NCBI RefSeq assembly: GCF_007830065.1
Contig: NZ_VLKK01000013.1
Span: forward strand, 1-64,000
Direction: 5' to 3'
Length of the DNA: 64,000 bases
Source: Sphingobium wenxiniae
Lineage (GTDB): Bacteria; Pseudomonadota; Alphaproteobacteria; Sphingomonadales; Sphingomonadaceae
Position numbers and translations under genes: made by a program
The notes under the pieces: model-generated
The model's input: only the letters and a program-made list of their open reading frames with translations
What the model was told of the DNA's origin: nothing
Databases searched by the model: none
Shown here: piece by piece, positions 17,777 through 26,890 of the stretch
How the letters are laid out: the number at the start of each line of letters is the position of its first letter
Position numbering within the stretch: the stretch's first letter is position 1

Positions 17777-18349
17777 TCAGTTCCTGCGCTGCGGCACGGA
17801 GAAGGTGCCCGACACCCGGCCGCCTGCACTGCTCGTCGTGCCCGGCGCGCCGCCGCCGCCCCGGCCATCGACGGTCGAAAGCCCGCTGTTGAGGTCCATC
17901 ACCAGCCGCCCGCCCGTCAGGCGATTCGCGCCCTGCGTCAACGCCACATTGCCCAGCATGGTGATGAGCCGCTTGTTGAGGTCGTAGATGGCGACATTGC
18001 CGCGCGCCGTCTCATTCCCCTTGGTCACGACGACATTGCCCGAAGCGTCGATCCGGTCGACCTCCACGCCGCTGCCGGTATTGCCGGTGCTGTCGCCCGG
18101 CGTCTGGCGATAGGCGACGGTCATGCGCGCGGCGTTCAGGGTCATGCCCGCCTGCGTCACGACGACATTGCCCGACACGACCACGCGGTCGGCGCGATCC
18201 TGCACCTCGATCCGGTCGGCCGAGAAGTTCACCGGGGCGTTGCTGTCGTGATTCTTCATCACCTGCGCGCCCGCGCCCGCGCCCGCGAAGATGGCGCTTG
18301 CGGCGCCGATCGCGCCCAGTGAAAAGAGGAGGACGGTGCGTTTCATCAA
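17777..18349 (-). CDS. lptA: LPS transport periplasmic protein LptA
   Basis: A 190-residue protein with an N-terminal signal peptide (RTVLLFSLGAIGAASAIFAG) and an OstA/LptA beta-jellyroll domain: PVNFSADRIEVQDRADRVVV, then NVVVTQAGMTLNAARMTVAY, followed by repeats of V-x-A-x-GNVVVT and AIYDLNKRLITMLGNV. It forms the periplasmic bridge carrying lipopolysaccharide from LptC to LptD. The start overlaps the lptC stop by four bases (ATGA), indicating translational coupling. The C-terminal 30 residues are Gly/Ser/Arg-rich. Confidence 0.9.
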   Translation of the reverse strand: MMKRTVLLFSLGAIGAASAIFAGAGAGAQVMKNHDSNAPVNFSADRIEVQDRADRVVVSGNVVVTQAGMTLNAARMTVAYRQTPGDSTGNTGSGVEVDRIDASGNVVVTKGNETARGNVAIYDLNKRLITMLGNVALTQGANRLTGGRLVMDLNSGLSTVDGRGGGGAPGTTSSAGGRVSGTFSVPQRRN

Positions 18350-18993
18350 TTCCGCCCTTTGAGGCCATTTTGTTCGATACGCAAGCGCGCCCTGCCGTTC
18401 AGCGTCACGGTGCGGGCGTTGAGGTCCGCTTCCAGATGATCGCCGCTGAAGGTGCCGATGGGGATGCGCCCGTCGACGCGCCCCGTGCTCTTGAGCCGGC
18501 GCGACTGGAGGTCGACGCCCACGTCGCGGGTCGTCATGCGATATCCGCCCGCCGACTGGAACTGCACCGGGCCGACGATGCCGATTTGCTCATCGTCCAT
18601 ATTATACTGGCCCTTTTGCGCGCTCAGCACGGCGGGTCCGTCGGACAGCAGGATGCGCGCCGACAGGTCGTTCAGGTCCACCACCGGCTCGCGCGAGCTT
18701 TTCTGCACCGCCGATCCCGCGCGCAGGGAAAAGGGCTGGCCCTTGCTGTCCTCGCCCCGATAGAGCGCTTCGGTGAGGCGCATCCGCTCATGCGCGATCT
18801 CGACCTTGTTCTTGTCGAGCAGGAAGCTGACCTTGTCTCCGCCGGTAAAAGGCGCGGTCGCCAGCAATGCCGCCAGAACCCCTACCGCGACCGGCAGCCA
18901 GCTCTTGAGCGTCTTCACCAGCCGGTCATGGCTGCCGCCCGGCCGCGCCCAGTGGCGGCGGGCATGGCGTTGCTGTTCGGCCTGGATCGACAT
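18346..18993 (-). CDS. lptC: LPS export protein LptC
   Basis: A 215-residue bitopic protein: a short cytoplasmic N-terminus, one membrane helix (SWLPVAVGVLAALLATAPF, about 32-50) and a periplasmic LptC/OstA-like beta domain (FLLDKNKVEIAHERMRLTEA..., ending NARTVTLNGRARLRIEQNG). It receives LPS from LptB2FG and hands it to LptA. ATG 18993 (MSIQAEQQ) fits the usual length; the open frame upstream is the rnd gene's shadow. It lies 23 bases after rnd and overlaps lptA. Confidence 0.88.
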   Translation of the reverse strand: MSIQAEQQRHARRHWARPGGSHDRLVKTLKSWLPVAVGVLAALLATAPFTGGDKVSFLLDKNKVEIAHERMRLTEALYRGEDSKGQPFSLRAGSAVQKSSREPVVDLNDLSARILLSDGPAVLSAQKGQYNMDDEQIGIVGPVQFQSAGGYRMTTRDVGVDLQSRRLKSTGRVDGRIPIGTFSGDHLEADLNARTVTLNGRARLRIEQNGLKGRN

Positions 18994-19016
18994 GGGCGGC
19001 GCGCCTCTCTTTGTCC

Positions 19017-19634
19017 TTACATATGCGCGAAGATATCGATCTCCGGCCATCCGGCCAGATCCAGCTCCGCCCGGTGCGGGAGGAAATCGAAACAGGCCTG
19101 CGCCAGCTCCATGCGGCCTTCGCGGATCAGGCGCTTGTCCAGCTCCTCCTTGAGCAGGTGGAGATAGCGCACGTCCGACGCCGCATAATCCTTCTGCGCG
19201 TCCGACAGCACCGGCGCGCCCCAATCGGAGCTTTGCTGCTGCTTGCTGATTTCCTGCCCCAGCAGTTCGCGCACCAGTTCCTTCAGGCCATGGCGGTCGG
19301 TATAGGTCCGGATCAGGCGCGAGGCGATCTTGGTGCAATAGACGGGCGCGGCGACCACGCCCAGATAATGCTTGATGGCGGCGATGTCGAAGCGCCCGAA
19401 ATGGTAGAGCTTGAGGCGCGCCGGGTCGGCCAGCGCGGCTTTCAGGTTCGGCGCGGCATAATCGCTGCCGGGGTTGAAGCGCACCAGATGCTCGTCCCCC
19501 TGGCCGTCGCTGATCTGGACGACGCACAGCCGGTCGCGCGGGGTGATGAGACCCATGGTTTCAGTGTCGACGGCGATGGGGCCGGGGGCGAGGACGCCTG
19601 CGGGCAGATCCTCTTCATGGAAATGGACGGTCAT
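19017..19634 (-). CDS. rnd: RNase D-like 3'-5' exonuclease (short form)
   Basis: A 205-residue DEDD-superfamily exonuclease. The catalytic acids appear in IAVDTETMGL (D23, E25), LYHFGRFDI and DYAASDVRYL (DEDDy type). It lacks the C-terminal HRDC domains of E. coli RNase D and is about half its length, as in the short alphaproteobacterial forms found in front of lptC. Role is presumably RNA 3'-end trimming. It is the first gene of the rnd-lptC-lptA unit. Confidence 0.88.
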   Translation of the reverse strand: MTVHFHEEDLPAGVLAPGPIAVDTETMGLITPRDRLCVVQISDGQGDEHLVRFNPGSDYAAPNLKAALADPARLKLYHFGRFDIAAIKHYLGVVAAPVYCTKIASRLIRTYTDRHGLKELVRELLGQEISKQQQSSDWGAPVLSDAQKDYAASDVRYLHLLKEELDKRLIREGRMELAQACFDFLPHRAELDLAGWPEIDIFAHM

Positions 19635-19882
19635 CGCCTCCCTCTATGGCGAAACCGGGCATATCGCAATCGGCGCTTTCGCTTCCTTCTCTTTTCGCTC
19701 CGACCCCGATGCAATACGGGTCGGCGGAATCTGACATGCGGGAGGCTAAAATCATTCGCGCTCCCTTGAAAAGTTGATATAGTGATTCCCAAACCGCGTT
19801 CATGCGGTGGATTCTGCATGTCATTCGCCCGACATGTTTGTCCGATTCGACATTTGGGCGAAGCGAAAGTGACCAACAGGGC

Positions 19883-20671
19883 ATGAGTTTTGATAGAGGT
19901 CGCCGCGGCGGGCGCGGCAAGGACAAGCGCGACGGTTTCGGCGAGGACAGTTTCTACGAAGGTGGCCGCAGTTTCGGCGGTGGCGGCTTTGGTGATCGCG
20001 GTGGTTTCGGCGCTGATCGCGGCGGCTTCGGCGGCGACCGGGGCGGCTTCGGCGGCGGCGGTGGCGGCGGTGGTTTCCGCAGCGGCGGCGGCGGCGGTGG
20101 TGGCGGCTTCGGCGGCGGTCGCGGCGGTATGCCCGCACAGGTCGTCGGCGAAGGCACGGGCGTCGTGAAATTCTTCAACGGCCAGAAGGGCTTCGGTTTC
20201 ATCGTTCGCGACGATGGCGGCGAAGATGTGTTCGTGCACATCAGCGCGGTCGAACAGGCGGGCCTCACCGGTCTGGCCGAAGGGCAGCCGCTTGGCTTCA
20301 CCCTCGTCGATCGCGGCGGCAAGGTGTCGGCGACCGACCTCAAGATCGAGGGCGAGCCGCTTCCGGTCGAGGAACGCGCCCCGCGTGAACCCCGCGCGGG
20401 CGGCTTCGGCGCTGATCGCGGCGGCGACCGCGGCCCGCAGCGCCAGCTCACCGGCGAGCGCGCCAGCGGCACGGTCAAGTTCTTCAACGCGATGAAGGGC
20501 TTCGGCTTCATCCAGCGCGACGATGGCCAGCCGGACGCCTTCGTGCACATCAGCGCCGTTGAGCGCGCGGGTCTGCCCGCCCTCAATGAAGGCGATCGCC
20601 TCGACTTCGAACTGGAAGTCGACCGCCGCGGCAAATATGCAGCGGTGAACCTCCAGTCGAAGGCCGACTGA
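19883..20671 (+). CDS. Double cold-shock-domain protein with Gly/Arg-rich N-terminus
   Basis: A 262-residue protein with a low-complexity N-terminus (residues 5-82) made of RGG, GGFG and GDRGG repeats, then two cold-shock domains. RNP1 reads KGFGFI at 102-107 and again at 205-210; RNP2 reads VFVHI (116-120) and AFVHI (219-223). It should bind single-stranded RNA/DNA as an RNA chaperone; the RGG part may add non-specific RNA binding or condensate formation (inference). ATG 19883 is chosen because the upstream frame is not protein-like. The 110-base leader before it could be a cold-responsive 5' UTR. A strong terminator follows. Confidence 0.88.
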   Translation: MSFDRGRRGGRGKDKRDGFGEDSFYEGGRSFGGGGFGDRGGFGADRGGFGGDRGGFGGGGGGGGFRSGGGGGGGGFGGGRGGMPAQVVGEGTGVVKFFNGQKGFGFIVRDDGGEDVFVHISAVEQAGLTGLAEGQPLGFTLVDRGGKVSATDLKIEGEPLPVEERAPREPRAGGFGADRGGDRGPQRQLTGERASGTVKFFNAMKGFGFIQRDDGQPDAFVHISAVERAGLPALNEGDRLDFELEVDRRGKYAAVNLQSKAD

Positions 20672-20706
20672 CGCCCTGCGGCCCTGCCGCCAGGACACGG
20701 AACGAG

Positions 20707-20735
20707 AAGGGCCGCCTGCTTGGCGGCCCTTTTTC
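20707..20735 (+). terminator. Intrinsic terminator after the cold-shock gene
   Basis: Stem AAGGGCCGCC / GGCGGCCCTT with a short loop and a T run. It lies 36 bases after the stop codon. Confidence 0.85.
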
Positions 20736-20999
20736 TTTGGGGATAGAGCAGCTTGCAGACCCTCGTCGCGCGCGATGGCTGTTTGCGGCCATTGCCGCCA
20801 TTGGCGTCTGCCGTTGCCCTGAACTTGTTTAGCTGCGCTGGCCTTTGGCTCTGGTCTATTCGCCGGATTGAGCAGAGGCTGCGAGGCTCCGCGCGAACCT
20901 GTCCGCTTCGTCTTCCTTTCCATGCGCAATGTTGATCCCCCAGGCTTTGCTTCGCCAGAGGCAGTGGGCGATTGACAGGAAGGCGCGCAGGATCGAAAA

Positions 21000-21014
21000 G
21001 AACAAATAGAGAAC
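21000..21014. promoter_or_regulatory. LexA (SOS) box GAAC-N7-GAAC upstream of imuA
   Basis: The sequence gaacaaatagagaac is a perfect alphaproteobacterial LexA site (direct repeat GTTC-N7-GTTC on the other strand). It ends three bases before the imuA start codon, so LexA bound here would block the promoter or early transcription of the whole imuA-imuB-dnaE2 cassette. The rest of the 20736-20999 gap shows no gene. Confidence 0.85.
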
Positions 21015-21017
21015 AGT

Positions 21018-21833
21018 ATGATCGAGTCGGCCCGCACCCTTGCCGCCCTCAGGCGGCGCATCGCTTCGCTGGATAGCGCGGGAATCACGCGCCACGCGCA
21101 TTTCCCTTTTGGCCATCCGTCGATCGACCGGGCGCTGGACGGCGGGTTGGCGCGCGGGCGGGTTCACGAATTCTTCGCTTGCGAAGGCGGGGAGGCGGCG
21201 GTCACGGGCCTTTCGTTGATCCTTGCGCGCCTCGCGGGACCGGAAGCCACGACCCTGTGGCTTCGTTCCTCCGCCGCCGCGCGCCAGGGGATGCCCTATG
21301 GACCGGGGCTGGCGGCCTTGGGAATCGATCCGGCGCATCTGCTGATCGGCGTGATGCGCGATGAAGCCATGCTGCTGCGCGCCGCCGTGGACGCCTTGCG
21401 ATGCCCTGCTCTTGGCGCGCTGGTGCTCGAAATCCGGGGGCGCGCGCCGCAACTGGATTTGACCGCCAGCCGCCGCCTGACGCTGGCGGCGGAACAATCG
21501 GGCGTCACCGCGCTGCTTGTGCGCATGGACGCCGATCCCGTGCCGAGCGCCGCCGATACGCGCTGGCGGGTGGCGGCCGCGCCTTCCGCGCCCTTACCCG
21601 GAAACGCGCCGGGGATGAGCGCCTTCGATCTCACCCTGCTGCGCCATCGCGGCGGGCGGGACGGCATGGCGTGGCGATTGATCTGGGACAGTGAACGAAG
21701 CCAATTTGGAGACGGGCGCGATGAACGCGATGACCATGGATGGCAAGGCGAGGGACGAGACGGCGGCGCGCCGCTATCTCGCCCTCCACTTTCCTTTCCT
21801 GCCGTTCGACCGGCTGCGGATCGCGCGGCCTGA
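21018..21833 (+). CDS. imuA: ImuA, SOS mutagenesis cassette protein
   Basis: A 271-residue RecA/SulA-like protein. It opens RTLAALRRRIASLD and carries FGHPSIDRALDGGLARGRVHEF, the ImuA hallmark, followed by a degenerate RecA-like core. It works with ImuB and DnaE2 in error-prone lesion bypass, probably at the polymerase complex. The LexA box sits right at its 5' end. Its last 113 bases overlap the imuB start region, an unusually long overlap for this cassette; the C-terminal 30 residues are therefore poorly conserved-looking. Confidence 0.88.
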   Translation: MIESARTLAALRRRIASLDSAGITRHAHFPFGHPSIDRALDGGLARGRVHEFFACEGGEAAVTGLSLILARLAGPEATTLWLRSSAAARQGMPYGPGLAALGIDPAHLLIGVMRDEAMLLRAAVDALRCPALGALVLEIRGRAPQLDLTASRRLTLAAEQSGVTALLVRMDADPVPSAADTRWRVAAAPSAPLPGNAPGMSAFDLTLLRHRGGRDGMAWRLIWDSERSQFGDGRDERDDHGWQGEGRDGGAPLSRPPLSFPAVRPAADRAA

Positions 21834-23325
21834 CCTCTGGGCCGCGCGGCCGGACGGCGCGCCCGCGGCCATGGCGGAGCCGGTGCGGGGCGCGCTGCGC
21901 CTGGCCGCGCTGGATGCCGATGCGCTGGAACTGGGCCTTGTCCCCGGCATGACGCTGGCCGATGCGCGGGCGCGCGAGCCGGATCTGGCCGTATTCGACG
22001 CGGACCCCCATGCCGATCAGGACTGGCTGGAGCGCCTGTGCGACGGCTGCGCCCGTTACACCCCCATCGCGGCGCTCGACCCGCCTGCCGGGCTGATGCT
22101 CGACATCACCGGATGCGCGCATCTTTGGGGAGGAGAGGCCGGATTGGCGCAGGAGGCCGCCGGACGCCTGGAGCGGCATGGCATGGATGTGCGTCATGCC
22201 CTGGCGTCCACGCCCGAAGCCGCCCATGCGCTCGTCCGCTTTCCCATCGGCTCTGCGCCCAACGAGGATTCCGCCCTGCGCCGCCTGCCGGTGGAGGCGC
22301 TTCGCCTGGAGGAGGAAAGCGCGGTGGCCCTGCGCCGCGCGGGGCTGCGGACCGTGGGCGATCTGGCCGCGCGTCCCGCCGCCACGCTGGCGGCGCGCTT
22401 CGGGGAGGGGGCGGTGGATGCGCTCCATCGCCTGCTTGGATTGGGAAAGCGGCCCCTCGCGCCCCGCCGCCCGCGCCCCGCCATCCGCATCGAACGCCGC
22501 TTCGCCGAACCCATGGGCAGCACGCCCCATGCCCTTGCCGTCCTGTCGGACATGATTGCGCAAGCGGGCGAGCGGCTGGCCGAACGGGGACAGGGCGGCC
22601 GCCGGTTCGAGGCAGTCTTCTTCCGCAGCGACGGCCTCGCTTTTCCGTTGCGCGTCGAAACCAGCATGCCTGTCCGCGACGCGCCCGCGATCCTGCGCCT
22701 GATCGAGGAGAAGATCGACGGCCTGTCCGACCCGCTCGACCCCGGTTTCGGCTTCGACATGCTGCGCCTCACCGTCCCGCGCGCCGAACCGATGGCGCCC
22801 ACCCAGCTTGCGCTGGAAGGCGGCGAGGCGCGCAGGGAGGAAGGGACCGCCGCGCTGATCGACCGGCTTTCGATCCGCGCGGGCCGGATGCAGGTCCAGC
22901 GGCTCCATCCGCGCGACAGCCATATCCCCGAACAGGCCCAGCTTGCGCTCCCCGCCATGGACAATCCCGCGCCTGCCCCCTGGCCGCGGCAGGAGGCGTC
23001 CGGCGATCCCCCGATGCGCCCGCTCCATCTGTTCGATCCGCCCCAGCCCATCGACGTGATGGCGGAGGTGCCCGACGGGCCGCCGCATCGCTTCCGCTGG
23101 CGGCGGGCGCTGCATGACGTCATCCGCTATGAAGGACCGGAGCGGATCGCCCCCCAATGGTGGACGGCGAAGGACGGCGCGCTGGACGGAGAGGGGACCG
23201 GGCACACGCGCGACTATTACCGGGTGGAGGATGCGCGCGGCCGCCGCTACTGGATATTCCGCCACGGCCTCTATGGGACGGAGGCGGCGCATCCCGGCTG
23301 GTATCTGCACGGCCTGTTCGCATGA
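21721..23325 (+). CDS. imuB: ImuB, Y-family-polymerase-like adaptor of the SOS mutasome
   Basis: A 534-residue DinB-related protein. It begins ARRYLALHFPFLPFDRL and shows the ImuB features LMLDITGCAHLWGGE and the HhH-like segment VALRRAGLRTVGDLAARP, with the polymerase active-site acids replaced as usual for ImuB. It bridges DnaE2 to the beta clamp; QEQAQLALP-like stretches in the C-terminal part may hold a clamp-binding motif (here IPEQAQLALP). ATG 21721 is preferred to GTG 21691 because ggag precedes it. The stop overlaps the dnaE2 start (ATGA). Confidence 0.9.
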   Translation: MNAMTMDGKARDETAARRYLALHFPFLPFDRLRIARPDLWAARPDGAPAAMAEPVRGALRLAALDADALELGLVPGMTLADARAREPDLAVFDADPHADQDWLERLCDGCARYTPIAALDPPAGLMLDITGCAHLWGGEAGLAQEAAGRLERHGMDVRHALASTPEAAHALVRFPIGSAPNEDSALRRLPVEALRLEEESAVALRRAGLRTVGDLAARPAATLAARFGEGAVDALHRLLGLGKRPLAPRRPRPAIRIERRFAEPMGSTPHALAVLSDMIAQAGERLAERGQGGRRFEAVFFRSDGLAFPLRVETSMPVRDAPAILRLIEEKIDGLSDPLDPGFGFDMLRLTVPRAEPMAPTQLALEGGEARREEGTAALIDRLSIRAGRMQVQRLHPRDSHIPEQAQLALPAMDNPAPAPWPRQEASGDPPMRPLHLFDPPQPIDVMAEVPDGPPHRFRWRRALHDVIRYEGPERIAPQWWTAKDGALDGEGTGHTRDYYRVEDARGRRYWIFRHGLYGTEAAHPGWYLHGLFA

Positions 23326-26300
23326 GCGCACGGCATCCCGATCCGCCCGATCCGCCGCCCTTCGCGGAACTGGCCGCCGCCACCAATTTCTCCTTCCTGC
23401 GCGGCGCGTCCCATGGCGAGGACATGGTGCGGCAGGCCGTCACGCTGGGCCTCAAGGGGCTGGGCATAGCCGATCGCAACACGGTCGCGGGCGTGGTCCG
23501 CGCCTGGTCGGCGTTGAGGCGGATCATCGGCGATGCGCGCGAATCGATGCTGGCGGACAAGCGCGCCCGCGAAGGAGCCGGGGCCCAGCTCACGGAACGG
23601 GAGGAAGCCGCCTGCGCCCCCGACATGCGACTGCTGACGGGCGCGCGGCTGGTTTTCGTCGACGGCACGCCCGACATCGTCGCCTATCCCGCCACGCGGC
23701 AGGGATGGGGGGAACTCACCAAATTGCTGACGGTCGGCAATCTGCGCTCGATCAAGGGCGACTGCATCCTGACATATGAGGATCTGACCGCCTATCTCGA
23801 CGATCTGCTGCTGATCGTCCTGCCTTATTCCACTGCCACCGATCAGACCGCTCACCGCAAGCCGGTGGACTATGAACATGATGACCGCCCCTCCCCGGAA
23901 TCCGTGACGCAGGGTCATCTCAGCCTCGTGCCTCCGCCGCCGCCCGCCGATCTGGAGGCGCTGCTCACCCGCCTTTCCCGCCTTGCGCCGGGACGGCTGT
24001 GGCTGGGCGCAGCGCTGCGCCGGGACGGGCGCGACGCGCGCAGGCTGGCGGAATATCGCGACCTTTCCACACGCACCGGCGCGCCGCTGATCGCGACGAT
24101 GGATGCGCTCTACGCCACGCCGGACCAGCGCCCGCTCCAGGATGTGCTGAGCTGCATCCGCGAAGGCACGACCATCGCGCAGGCGGGACGCAGGCTGGAG
24201 GCGAATGCGGAGCGCCATCTCCATGCGCCCGCCGCCATCGCCCGCCTGTTCCGCGCCTGCCCGCAAGCGGTGGCGGAAACCGCCCGCTTCCTCAGCCGCG
24301 TCGGCTTCACGCTCGACCAGCTCCGCTACGAATATCCGCATGAGCCGGTGCCCGAGGGTTGGACCGCCCAGCAATGGCTGGAGGAACTCACCCTCACCGC
24401 CGCCCATGCCCATTACGGGCCCCGCATCCCGGCAAGGGTCCGGGCGCTGCTGGACGAGGAATTCGGCCTGATCCGCAAGCGCAACTATGCCTATTATTTC
24501 CTGACCGTCCACGACATCGTCGCCTTTGCCCGGATGGAAGGCATATTGTGCCAGGGGCGCGGATCGGCCGCCAATTCCATGGTCTGCTTCCTGCTCGGCG
24601 TCACCTCCATCGACCCGGCCAGCCACGACCTGCTCTTCTCCCGCTTCGTATCGGAAGAGCGGGACGAGCCGCCTGATATCGACGTCGATTTCGAGCATGA
24701 GCGGCGCGAGGAGGTGATGCAATATATCTATGAGCGCTACGGCCGCCACCGCGCCGGAATCGCCGCGACCGTCATCCATTACCGCTCGCGCAGCGCCGTG
24801 CGCGAAGCGGCGAAGGTGCTGGGCCTCAGCGAGGATGTCGCCGCCCGCCTCGCCGGCACCGTCTGGGGCAGCTATGCGAGCGACATGGGCGCCGCGCGCT
24901 TTGCGGAGGCGGGCTTCGCGCTCGACAATCCCCGCATCGTGCAGTTGCGCGCCATCGTCGACCAGTTGCTCGAAAAGCCCTTCCCCCGGCATTTGTCGCA
25001 GCATGTCGGCGGCTTTGTCCTGACGCAGAACCGGCTCGATGAAACCGTGCCGCTCCACCATGCCGCGATGAAGGACCGCACCTTCATCGAATGGGACAAG
25101 GACGACATCGACGCCCTTGGCCTGATGAAGGTCGATGTGCTGGCGCTGGGGATGCTGACCTGCCTGCGCAAGGCGTTCGACCTGATCCGGCAGCAAGGGC
25201 TGGGCGACCCGAAGCTGACGGTCGATATCGATTCCAGCGATCCGGCGGTCTACGACATGCTGTGCAAGGGCGACAGCATCGGCGTGTTCCAGGTGGAAAG
25301 CCGCGCCCAGATCAACATGCTTCCCCGTTTGAAGCCGCGCAATCTCTACGACCTCACGATTCAGGTCGCGATCGTGCGCCCCGGCCCGATCGAAGGCGAT
25401 ATGGTCCATCCCTATCTGCGCCGCCGCTGCGGGGAGGAGGAGGTGATCTATCCCTATCCCTCGCCGGAACATGGTCCCAAGGATGAGTTGAAGCAGCTAT
25501 TGGGCAAGACCTGCGGCGTGCCGCTGTTTCAGGAGCAGGCGATGAAGCTTGCCATCACCGCCGCCAATTTCAAGCCGGAAGAAGCCAACCAGCTCCGCCG
25601 CGCCATGGCGACCTTCCGCAATGTCGGCACCATCCACCATTTCCGCGACAAGATGATAAACGGCATGGCGGCGCGCGGCTATGAGCGCGATTTCGCCGAA
25701 CGCTGTTTCAAGCAGATCGAGGGGTTCGGCAGCTATGGCTTCCCCGAAAGCCACGCTCTGTCCTTCGCCCGTCTGGTCTATCTCTCCGCCTGGATCAAAT
25801 GCCATCACCCGGCCATTTTCGCCTGCGCGCTGCTCAATTCGCAGCCCATGGGCTTCTATGCTCCCGCGCAGATCGTCCGCGACGCCCGCGAGCATGGCGT
25901 CACCGTGCATGATGTGGATGTGAACATGAGCATATGGGACAATGCCCTTGAACCGCTGCTGCGCTCTCGCGACACGGCGAAAGGCGAAGGAAAGGGCAGG
26001 GCGATTGCCCTGCGGCTGGGCCTGCGGCAGGTCGACGGCTTTCGCGAGGAGTGGGCGGCCGGGCTGGAAAAGGCCCGCGCCGGCGGCCTCTTCACCAGCA
26101 TGGAGGATCTGGCCCGCCGCGCCGCGCTGCCCGCCCGCGCCCTGCGTCTGCTGGCCGACGCGGACGCTTGCCGCTCGCTGGGGCAGGACCGGCGCGCGGC
26201 TTTATGGGAAGCGCGCCGCACGCCGTCGGACGAACTCCCCCTGTTCGCCGCCGCCCGCAGCCGCGATCCCGCTGCCCGCGAACTGGGCGCGGAACCCGAT

Positions 26301-26801
26301 GCGATGCTCCCCGCCATGCCGCTGTCGGAGCATGTCGCGACCGATTATCAGGTGACGCGCCTGTCCCTCAAAGGCCATCCCATGCAATTCCTGCGCCCGG
26401 TCTTCGCTGCCGAGGGCGCTCTCACCTGCGCCCAAATCAGCGCCGCGAAGAACGGCGCGCAGGTCCGCGCCGCCGGCGTCGTGCTGGTCCGCCAGCGCCC
26501 CGGCAAGGGCAATGCCGTCTTCATCACCATCGAGGATGAAACGGGCATCGCCAACATCCTGCTCTGGGCGCGCCTGTTCGAAATGCAGCGCCGCCCGGTC
26601 ATGGCGTCCCGCCTGATGCTGGTGGAAGGCGAAGTGCAACGCAGCAAGGAAGGCGTCGTGCACCTGATGGCGACCCGCGTGCATGACCGCACCGCCGAAC
26701 TCGATCATTTGTCGGAAAGCCAGAGCGGCCGCGCCCGCGCCCGCGCATCCAGCCACCCCCGCAATGTCCGCATCCTTCCCGGCTCGCGGGACTTTCATTG
26801 A
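23322..26801 (+). CDS. dnaE2: Error-prone DNA polymerase DnaE2 (ImuC)
   Basis: A 1159-residue C-family polymerase. N-terminal PHP domain (NFSFLRGASHGEDMV, LGIADRN), the palm region with GRGSAANSMVCFLLGVTSIDP and catalytic aspartates in PPDIDVDFEHERRE, a third Asp in FIEWDKDDIDALGLMKVDVL, the fingers motif GFPESHALSFA and a C-terminal OB fold (VFITIEDETGIANILLW). It is the catalytic subunit for SOS translesion synthesis. ATG 23322 overlaps the imuB stop by four bases. Regulated from the LexA box upstream of imuA. Confidence 0.94.
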   Translation: MSARHPDPPDPPPFAELAAATNFSFLRGASHGEDMVRQAVTLGLKGLGIADRNTVAGVVRAWSALRRIIGDARESMLADKRAREGAGAQLTEREEAACAPDMRLLTGARLVFVDGTPDIVAYPATRQGWGELTKLLTVGNLRSIKGDCILTYEDLTAYLDDLLLIVLPYSTATDQTAHRKPVDYEHDDRPSPESVTQGHLSLVPPPPPADLEALLTRLSRLAPGRLWLGAALRRDGRDARRLAEYRDLSTRTGAPLIATMDALYATPDQRPLQDVLSCIREGTTIAQAGRRLEANAERHLHAPAAIARLFRACPQAVAETARFLSRVGFTLDQLRYEYPHEPVPEGWTAQQWLEELTLTAAHAHYGPRIPARVRALLDEEFGLIRKRNYAYYFLTVHDIVAFARMEGILCQGRGSAANSMVCFLLGVTSIDPASHDLLFSRFVSEERDEPPDIDVDFEHERREEVMQYIYERYGRHRAGIAATVIHYRSRSAVREAAKVLGLSEDVAARLAGTVWGSYASDMGAARFAEAGFALDNPRIVQLRAIVDQLLEKPFPRHLSQHVGGFVLTQNRLDETVPLHHAAMKDRTFIEWDKDDIDALGLMKVDVLALGMLTCLRKAFDLIRQQGLGDPKLTVDIDSSDPAVYDMLCKGDSIGVFQVESRAQINMLPRLKPRNLYDLTIQVAIVRPGPIEGDMVHPYLRRRCGEEEVIYPYPSPEHGPKDELKQLLGKTCGVPLFQEQAMKLAITAANFKPEEANQLRRAMATFRNVGTIHHFRDKMINGMAARGYERDFAERCFKQIEGFGSYGFPESHALSFARLVYLSAWIKCHHPAIFACALLNSQPMGFYAPAQIVRDAREHGVTVHDVDVNMSIWDNALEPLLRSRDTAKGEGKGRAIALRLGLRQVDGFREEWAAGLEKARAGGLFTSMEDLARRAALPARALRLLADADACRSLGQDRRAALWEARRTPSDELPLFAAARSRDPAARELGAEPDAMLPAMPLSEHVATDYQVTRLSLKGHPMQFLRPVFAAEGALTCAQISAAKNGAQVRAAGVVLVRQRPGKGNAVFITIEDETGIANILLWARLFEMQRRPVMASRLMLVEGEVQRSKEGVVHLMATRVHDRTAELDHLSESQSGRARARASSHPRNVRILPGSRDFH

Positions 26802-26890
26802 GGGGGAGGAGAAAGAGAGCCTCTACACCGTCCGCGATCCCCAAACCGGATTCAAGCCGCATCCTGCGAGAATAATACTCTCCGCCGCCC

